A program made the translations under genes and the position numbers. A DNA stretch of 9,890 bases from an uncultured Collinsella sp. (lineage in GTDB: Bacteria > Actinomycetota > Coriobacteriia > Coriobacteriales > Coriobacteriaceae), in NCBI GenBank assembly GCA_934654765.1, contig CAKUGX010000068.1, positions 1 to 9,890 on the forward strand, given 5' to 3'. The notes beneath the pieces were generated by a model. The model had not been told where the DNA came from, ran no database searches, and saw nothing but the letters and a program-made list of their open reading frames with translations. Below are positions 5,921-9,890 of the stretch, one piece after another; within the stretch, counting starts at the first letter, position 1; every line of letters starts with the position of its first letter.

Positions 5921-6904
5921 ATGTACGAGATCGACCTTAACCTCCCTAAGCAGATCGTCGCTGACGTCCTGTCCAACCACGAGATCCACAGCGTCGCTTT
6001 CGTCGGCTGCGGTGCTTCCATGTCCGACCTGTACCCCGCCAAGTACTTCCTGGCCAACAACACGGACAAGCTGAACGTTCAGATCTTCACCGCTAACGAG
6101 TTCAACTACGACACGCCTTCCTGGGTCAACGAGCACACCTTCGTGATCACCTGCTCCCTCGGTGGCTCCACGCCCGAGACCGTCGAGGCCAACAAGACCG
6201 CCAAGAAGCACAACTGCCCGGTCGTCTCCCTCACCAACAAGGCTGGCTCCGCTCTGACCGTCGACGCCGACCACGTCATCGTTCACGGCTTCCACGCCAA
6301 CTACGCTGCCAAGTGCGAGAAGCCCGGCTACGCCATCGCTCTTGCTCTCGAGATTCTTCAGCAGACCGAGGGCTATGACCACTACGAGGACATGATCACC
6401 GGCCTCACCAACGTCTTTGAGCTCTGCGAGAACGCTGCTCAGTCCTGCAAGAAGCTCGCCAAGAAGTTCGCCGAGGACTTCAAGGACGACAAGATGATCT
6501 ACTTCATGGCTTCCGGTGCCTCCGAGAAGATGGCTTATTCTAATGCCGCCTTCCTGTTCACCGAGATGCAGTGGATCGACGCCGCCGCCTACAACACCGG
6601 CGAGTACTTCCACGGCCCGTTCGAGGTTTCCACCGAGGGTAAGCCCTACGTCTTCTTCATGTCCGATGGCGCTACCCGTCCGATGGACGCCCGCGCCCTC
6701 ACCTTCCTTAAGCGCATGGGTGCCAAGGTCGCTCTGATCGATTCCAAGGACTACGGCCTGGCCGACGCCGTGCCGGCGAGCGTCGTCACCTACTTCAACC
6801 CGCTGCTGCACCTCGCCGTTATGCGCGAGTACGGCAACCAGATCGCCGAGGCCCGTCAGCACCCGCTGACCATGCGTCGCTACATGTGGAAGCTTTCCTA
6901 CTAA
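5921..6904 (+). CDS. SIS-domain sugar-phosphate deglycase/isomerase, FrlB/FraB-like
   Basis: A 327-residue cytosolic protein with two SIS domains (about 18-150 and 185-310). The first has VAFVGCGASMSD (25-36) and ITCSLGGSTPETVEA (76-90). The second has YFMASGASEKMAY (194-206) and TGEYFHGPFEV (226-236). It is much shorter than GlmS and lacks the glutaminase domain. E215 (FTEMQW) and H231 (FHGP) are 16 residues apart, as are the catalytic Glu214/His230 that I recall for Salmonella FraB and the same pair in FrlB. The C-terminal HPLTMRRYMWKLSY also recalls FrlB. It would split a 6-phospho-Amadori product to glucose 6-phosphate and an amine. GAAAGGAA eight bases upstream supports ATG 5921 over the in-frame ATG 5912. 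Codons are very strongly biased (AAG, AAC, ATC, GTC), implying high expression. A plain sugar-phosphate isomerase is the alternative. Confidence 0.82.
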   Translation: MYEIDLNLPKQIVADVLSNHEIHSVAFVGCGASMSDLYPAKYFLANNTDKLNVQIFTANEFNYDTPSWVNEHTFVITCSLGGSTPETVEANKTAKKHNCPVVSLTNKAGSALTVDADHVIVHGFHANYAAKCEKPGYAIALALEILQQTEGYDHYEDMITGLTNVFELCENAAQSCKKLAKKFAEDFKDDKMIYFMASGASEKMAYSNAAFLFTEMQWIDAAAYNTGEYFHGPFEVSTEGKPYVFFMSDGATRPMDARALTFLKRMGAKVALIDSKDYGLADAVPASVVTYFNPLLHLAVMREYGNQIAEARQHPLTMRRYMWKLSY

Positions 6905-6938
6905 TCACAAGTAAGTAGACCTTACGGGTTGATTGAGA

Positions 6939-6969
6939 GGGGATGGGGTTTGCGCTCCGTCCCCTTTTT
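6939..6969 (+). terminator. Intrinsic terminator after the SIS gene
   Basis: GGGGATGGGG (6939-6948) pairs with CTCCGTCCCC (6955-6964), including two G-U pairs, around a TTTGCG loop and is followed by TTTTT (6965-6969). It lies 34 bases after the stop, so the SIS gene is probably its own transcription unit. Confidence 0.88.
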
Positions 6970-7006
6970 GCTTTGGGGAGGGCGTGCCTGTCGCGCCGTA
7001 AAACCA

Positions 7007-7037
7007 CAGATAAAACCTACCAAAATATTTTTGGCAG
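7007..7037. repeat. CAGATAAAACCTACCAAAAT repeat with hairpin, copy 1
   Basis: The 20 bases at 7007-7026 are identical to 8893-8912. Here CCTACCAAAA pairs with TTTTGGCAGG (one mismatch) to make a short hairpin that ends just before the SD (7041-7047) of the HAD gene. It lies in the short leader between the SIS terminator and the HAD start. Confidence 0.65.
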
Positions 7038-7053
7038 GCGGGAGGAGATGCGT

Positions 7054-7683
7054 ATGATCAAGGCAGTGCTGTTTGACATGGACGGTGTGCTAGCCGATAC
7101 CGAGTGGTTCTACAACCGTCGTCGCGTGGCGTATATGGAAGAGCATGGCATTACGTACGATAGAATTCCAGATCTTTCGGGGTCTAATGAACCGGCAATC
7201 TGGGAAGCTCTAGTTCCTGGCAATCTCACGTTACGCGAGGAATTGCTCACGGAATATAAAAAAAGATATTGCCCCGCTCATCCCGTTCCGTATGCCGAGC
7301 TACTCAACGAGCAGACGGAGCCGGTGATGCGTGAGCTGCACAAGCGCGGCGTGAAGTGTGCCATCGCGAGCTCGTCCTATCGTGAGCTGATTGACGAGCT
7401 GGTGGATATCGCCGGTATCGCCGACGTGCTGGACTACACCATCAGCGGTCACGAGTGCAGTGCGTTTAAGCCCGACCCCGAGATCTACCTGCGTGCCATG
7501 GAGGCGCTGGGGGTTGAGCCTTCCGAGTGCCTGGTTATCGAGGACTCGCCTTTGGGCATCGAGGCCGGCAAGCGCTCTGGCGCCCGCGTCCTGGCGCTGC
7601 GCCCGCACGAGGGCATCAACCTGGACCAGTCCGCTGCCGACACCATCATCGACAACCTCACCGACATCCTATCTGCTATCTAG
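7054..7683 (+). CDS. HAD-superfamily phosphatase/phosphomutase (beta-phosphoglucomutase-like)
   Basis: A 209-residue subfamily IA HAD hydrolase. All catalytic motifs are present: FDMDGVLADT with nucleophile D8 and acid/base D10; a Ser in IASSS (residues 104-108); K139 in FKPDPEIY; and the metal-binding VIEDSPLGIEAG (161-172, with E163 and D164). The helical cap lies at about 15-85. Such proteins dephosphorylate sugar phosphates or interconvert hexose phosphates; the substrate is not readable. GGAGGAG (7041-7047) favours ATG 7054 at good spacing; the in-frame ATG 7048 directly abuts the SD, and a longer frame back to 6943 would begin inside the upstream terminator. It follows the SIS gene but is separated by a terminator, so it may be independently controlled. 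Confidence 0.87.
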   Translation: MIKAVLFDMDGVLADTEWFYNRRRVAYMEEHGITYDRIPDLSGSNEPAIWEALVPGNLTLREELLTEYKKRYCPAHPVPYAELLNEQTEPVMRELHKRGVKCAIASSSYRELIDELVDIAGIADVLDYTISGHECSAFKPDPEIYLRAMEALGVEPSECLVIEDSPLGIEAGKRSGARVLALRPHEGINLDQSAADTIIDNLTDILSAI

Positions 7684-7695
7684 CCATCTGGCCAC

Positions 7696-7737
7696 AAACC
7701 ACCACAAAGGGGACAGGCACCTTTGTGGTGGTTTTTT
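7696..7737 (+). terminator. Strong intrinsic terminator after the HAD gene
   Basis: AAACCACCACAAAGG (7696-7710) pairs perfectly with CCTTTGTGGTGGTTT (7720-7734) around GGACAGGCA, with TTTTTT at 7732-7737. Its AAAGGGGACAG...CCTTTG core resembles the palindrome at 5799-5829. Confidence 0.9.
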
Positions 7738-7745
7738 CTTACTCC

Positions 7746-7754
7746 TGCTACAAT
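7746..7754 (+). promoter_or_regulatory. Extended -10 promoter for the YitT-family gene
   Basis: TGC followed by TACAAT (7749-7754) is an extended -10 element 45 bases before the GTG start. No clear -35 is seen because that zone is occupied by the preceding terminator stem. Confidence 0.5.
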
Positions 7755-7799
7755 CGCCGGCATGCCCCACAACTACATCTGCCTTCGAAGGGAGCCTAC

Positions 7800-8807
7800 G
7801 TGGCGAACGCCATCGACCAGCTCACGGACCGCGTGCTCGTGCTCGGCCGCCTCACCATCGTCCGCCGCGCCATTACCGCCGTGGCGGTCACAATTTCCGC
7901 CGTTCTCCAGACATTTCTGATCCAGGCGTTCATTCGGCCCGCCGACTTGCTTCCGAGCGGCCTTACCGGCGTCGCGGTCCTGCTCGATCGCGTTACCTCG
8001 CTCGGCGGCGTTCACATCGACATCTCGCTCGGTATGCTCGCGCTCAACATCCCCGTGGCGCTCCTATGCTGGAGCGGCATTAGCAAGCGCTTCGTCATCT
8101 TCTCGATGATGCAGGTCGTGCTCTCGTCGCTGTTCCTCAACATATTTCACTTCGCACCATTTTTGGGCGACAAGATCATGCTCATCATTTTTGGCGGCGT
8201 GGTCTCGGGTCTGGGCGCTGCCATCGCGCTTAAGTCCGGCGCATCCACCGGCGGTACCGACTTTATCGCGCTGTGGGTTTCCAACCACACCGGTAAGACT
8301 ATCTGGGGCGTCATCTTTGGCTTTAACTGTTTTATCCTGGCGATCTTTGGTTTTATGTTTGGCTGGGACAACGCGGCGTACTCCATCGTGTTCCAGTTTA
8401 TTTCGACCAAGACCATCGACAGCTTCTACCGCCGCTACGACCGCGTGACGCTGCAGATCACGACGCGCAAGGCCGACGAGGTCATGACCGCCTACGTCAA
8501 TCACTTTCAGCATGGTATTAGCAGCGCCGAGGTCATTGGCGGATACAGCCGCGAAAAGATGTACCTGCTGCACACCGTTGTCTCGACCTACGAGAGTCAG
8601 GACATCATCAAGCTGGTGTGCGACATTGATCCCGGCGCCGTGATCAATGTGTTCCACACGCTCAACTTTGTGGGCGGCTGGTGGGGCGGTCATGTCGACG
8701 AGCCCATGCCCACGGCCGTGCCCGATCCGGATAAACCGGCGCGTATGGCCAGCAGGCAGGCGCGCCTGAACGATCAGGAGAGCTTGCAGCAGGATGACGG
8801 CAGGTAG
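7800..8807 (+). CDS. YitT-family membrane protein (DUF161/DUF2179)
   Basis: A 335-residue protein with an N-terminal membrane domain and a soluble C-terminal domain. Hydrophobic segments are seen at about 22-45, 50-66, 73-92, 98-118, 125-145 and 170-188. SGASTGGTDFIA (146-157) is the conserved motif of the YitT membrane domain. Residues about 213-292 (ITTRKADEVMTAYVNHFQHGISS, GGYSREKMYLLHTVVS, DPGAVINVF) match the DUF2179 domain. The GTG start at 7800 is chosen because AAGGGAG (7788-7794) lies five bases upstream and the membrane domain begins soon after; the longer open frame would overlap the HAD gene and its terminator. The last 40 residues are polar and probably disordered. Cellular function of the family is poorly known, and no link to the PTS genes is apparent. 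Confidence 0.88.
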   Translation: MANAIDQLTDRVLVLGRLTIVRRAITAVAVTISAVLQTFLIQAFIRPADLLPSGLTGVAVLLDRVTSLGGVHIDISLGMLALNIPVALLCWSGISKRFVIFSMMQVVLSSLFLNIFHFAPFLGDKIMLIIFGGVVSGLGAAIALKSGASTGGTDFIALWVSNHTGKTIWGVIFGFNCFILAIFGFMFGWDNAAYSIVFQFISTKTIDSFYRRYDRVTLQITTRKADEVMTAYVNHFQHGISSAEVIGGYSREKMYLLHTVVSTYESQDIIKLVCDIDPGAVINVFHTLNFVGGWWGGHVDEPMPTAVPDPDKPARMASRQARLNDQESLQQDDGR

Positions 8808-8850
8808 AGTGTTGGCATTTTGCCGGCACGGCGCAATCCTGTCGGCTTGA

Positions 8851-8890
8851 GCCTCCCGAAAGCCTCGCTGCTTTGGGAGGCCTTCGTTTG
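8851..8890 (+). terminator. Terminator after the YitT-family gene
   Basis: GCCTCCC (8851-8857) pairs with GGGAGGC (8875-8881) and AAAG (8859-8862) with CTTT (8871-8874), with one bulged G. CTTCGTTTG follows, a moderate T-rich tail. Confidence 0.75.
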
Positions 8891-8892
8891 CC

Positions 8893-8953
8893 CAGATAAA
8901 ACCTACCAAAATGAAGCTGTCGCTTTTTGGTAGGGAGGGTGTATCGTTTTATC
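8893..8953. repeat. CAGATAAAACCTACCAAAAT repeat with hairpin, copy 2
   Basis: The first 20 bases equal 7007-7026. CCTACCAAAA (8902-8911) pairs perfectly with TTTTGGTAGG (8925-8934). An outer perfect inverted repeat, GATAAAAC (8895-8902) and GTTTTATC (8946-8953), encloses it. The nested symmetry suggests a discrete element of about 60 bases that may be a dispersed repeat or RNA structure. It lies just upstream of the GntR/HutC operator. Confidence 0.65.
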
Positions 8954-8973
8954 ATAATGGGGTAACATGAAAC

Positions 8974-8989
8974 TAGACGTTATATACGT
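8974..8989 (-). promoter_or_regulatory. Operator upstream of the GntR/HutC gene (probable autoregulation)
   Basis: TAGACGTTATATACGT is the exact reverse complement of 4688-4703 in the EIIA promoter (16 of 16). It ends 29 bases before the regulator's ATG. A possible promoter is TTGGTA (8927-8932), a 17-base spacer and TATCAT (8950-8955), which would put the operator just past the transcription start; this promoter is uncertain. Confidence 0.7.
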
Positions 8990-9018
8990 ATTAGTTATTT
9001 CGATGAGAGTGATTAGAT

Positions 9019-9738
9019 ATGCCTGCGCCCAAAAATGCACCGCTTTACCAGCAGATTTACGACGAGATCAAGGATGCGATCGAGAAAGGTGTTTATGCGC
9101 CCAAGGAGCGTATTCCGTCCGAGCTTGAGCTAGCCGAGCAGTACGAGGTGAGCCGCATTACGGTGCGCCGTGCCATCGAGGAACTGTGCACCGATGGCTA
9201 CCTGGTTAAGCAGCAGGGCCGCGGCACCTTTGTCTCTACGCCGCATATCAACCGCCAGTTCCATGCTTCGACGCTGCAGACGTTTACCGCGCTGTGTGCC
9301 GACAACGGCATGAAGGCCGGCGCGCACGTGATCGATCGCCAGATTGTTCCTGCGCGTCAAAACGAGATGGAGTTCTTTGGCCTGCAGAAGGATACTCTGC
9401 TGCTGCATATCAAACGCGTGCGTACGGCCGACGGCGAGCCCATCTTTGAGGAAAACGTCTTTGTGCCGTTTGATACGTACCGTGAGTTGTTAACGGCCGA
9501 TCTTGAGGACAAGTCGATTTTTGCCGAGGTCGAGCGCGTTGGCGGGACCCCGATTGTCTCGGCTGGCTATCGCACGATCGAGGCCGTTCGCGCGAGCGCC
9601 GAGCAGGCGGCCGAGCTGGGCATCGCTCCGCACGATCCGCTGCTCAACCTGCGTGTCGGCTTTACCGGTCCCAATGGCGAACCGGTCCTGATGGGTAAGC
9701 AGTACTACGTGGGATCGCGCTACGTTATGGTCATGTAG
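9019..9738 (+). CDS. GntR/HutC-family transcriptional regulator
   Basis: A full-length 239-residue regulator. Residues 8-75 form the GntR winged helix: LYQQIYDEIKDAIEKG, then RIPSELELAEQYEVSRITVR, then RGRGTFVS in the wing. Residues about 80-239 are a UTRA ligand domain, with LLLHIKRVRTADGEPIFEE (127-145) and GEPVLMGKQYYVGSRYVMV near the end. HutC-type proteins commonly sense sugar phosphates or amino-sugar phosphates and act as repressors released by the ligand. The SD is weak (GAGAGT, 9005-9010), fitting low expression. The 16-bp operator upstream is shared with the EIIA/EIIB promoter and, less exactly, with the EIIC/EIID and epimerase promoters. This makes it the best candidate for their regulator; the regulator at 1-378 is the rival. 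Codons are of the GC-rich type. Confidence 0.92.
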   Translation: MPAPKNAPLYQQIYDEIKDAIEKGVYAPKERIPSELELAEQYEVSRITVRRAIEELCTDGYLVKQQGRGTFVSTPHINRQFHASTLQTFTALCADNGMKAGAHVIDRQIVPARQNEMEFFGLQKDTLLLHIKRVRTADGEPIFEENVFVPFDTYRELLTADLEDKSIFAEVERVGGTPIVSAGYRTIEAVRASAEQAAELGIAPHDPLLNLRVGFTGPNGEPVLMGKQYYVGSRYVMVM

Positions 9739-9743
9739 CTCTA

Positions 9744-9770
9744 GTTGCGCGGTTTTTCAAACCGCGCAAC
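9744..9770 (+). terminator. Hairpin after the GntR/HutC gene
   Basis: GTTGCGCGGTTT (9744-9755) and AAACCGCGCAAC (9759-9770) form a perfect 12-bp stem with a TTC loop, five bases past the stop. There is no T-run after it, so its strength as an intrinsic terminator is uncertain. Confidence 0.6.
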
Positions 9771-9773
9771 GGC

Positions 9774-9830
9774 TCGACGCTGCGCCTTTGGTTCCGCCGT
9801 TCTGACGAACGGCGGACCGGTCGACGCTGC
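9774..9830. repeat. Second hairpin flanked by direct repeats TCGACGCTGC
   Basis: CCGCCGTTC (9794-9802) pairs with GAACGGCGG (9807-9815) around TGAC. The decamer TCGACGCTGC occurs on each side (9774-9783 and 9821-9830). The remaining bases to 9890 hold no gene I can support. It may be part of a dispersed intergenic element. Confidence 0.4.
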
Positions 9831-9890
9831 AAGCCCGCCAGAGCGGCAATCTGCCTTTCAACTTCGGCGGCATGACCAGAAGGTCAATGC

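Noticed and set aside
5625..6074. A TTG-initiated frame spanning the EIIB-SIS gap
   Set aside because: No SD; it runs through two hairpins and then out of frame into the SIS gene.
5858..6862. A 334-codon open frame on the minus strand opposite the SIS gene
   Set aside because: It is Val/Gly/Leu-rich and low in complexity, and arises from the strong C-ending codon bias of the SIS gene. The plus strand has clear SIS motifs and an SD.
8064..8909. A 281-codon open frame on the minus strand opposite the YitT gene
   Set aside because: It runs through the YitT terminator, has no recognisable domain and is His/Asp/Ala-rich, as expected of an antisense frame in GC-rich DNA.
9019..9738. The 9019 regulator as a neighbour unrelated to the PTS genes
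   Set aside because: The 16-base identity between its upstream region and the EIIA promoter argues for a functional link, although it still needs a binding test.
9757..9888. A minus-strand open frame entering from the right edge (ends ASSRCAV, stop)
   Set aside because: It reads through both hairpins and the direct repeats, and its Arg/Ala/Ser-rich sequence resembles no protein family. It is more likely intergenic repeat.

Overview
The window looks like chromosomal DNA of a gut actinobacterium of class Coriobacteriia, most probably Collinsella or a close relative. This is an inference from the GC-rich, C-ending codons of the right half, the Shine-Dalgarno (SD)-led genes, the mannose-family phosphotransferase (PTS) components and hairpins of a type I associate with Collinsella. 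No rRNA or other marker gene is present, so the genus is not proven. The left and middle part (about 380-5640) is AT-richer with mixed codons, and the right part (about 5665-9738) is GC-richer.

Layout. 1-378 (-) is the N-terminal two-fifths or so of a GntR/HutC regulator running off the left edge. 379-751 is an AT-rich divergent regulatory region. 752-2451 (+) encodes the membrane subunits EIIC and EIID of a mannose/fructose/sorbose-family PTS, closed by a strong hairpin. 2522-3610 holds no recognisable gene but has several hairpins and a degenerate tandem repeat. 3666-4535 (-) is a TIM-barrel sugar epimerase/isomerase resembling FrlC. A compact divergent promoter region follows, then 4732-5621 (+) with the matching EIIA and EIIB. 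After a short 3' remnant of a lost membrane-protein gene and a palindromic repeat come a SIS-domain deglycase of the FrlB/FraB type (5921-6904), a HAD phosphatase/phosphomutase (7054-7683), a YitT-family membrane protein (7800-8807) and a second, complete GntR/HutC regulator (9019-9738).

How it may work. The two PTS pieces together make one complete A-B-C-D transporter, split over two transcription units about 2.3 kb apart. A 16-bp sequence, ACGTATATAACGTCTA, lies exactly between the -35 and -10 of the EIIA/EIIB promoter. It recurs identically (inverted) just before the 9019 regulator gene, and diverged copies lie at the epimerase promoter and the EIIC/EIID promoter. The simplest reading is a local regulon: the 9019 regulator controls itself, both PTS units and the epimerase. 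The SIS enzyme (FrlB-like, with the Glu/His pair of that family) and the FrlC-like epimerase suggest uptake and 6-phosphorylation of an Amadori-type fructosamine or a related sugar derivative, followed by epimerisation and deglycation. The substrate is inferred, not shown, and the SIS gene itself has no copy of the motif.
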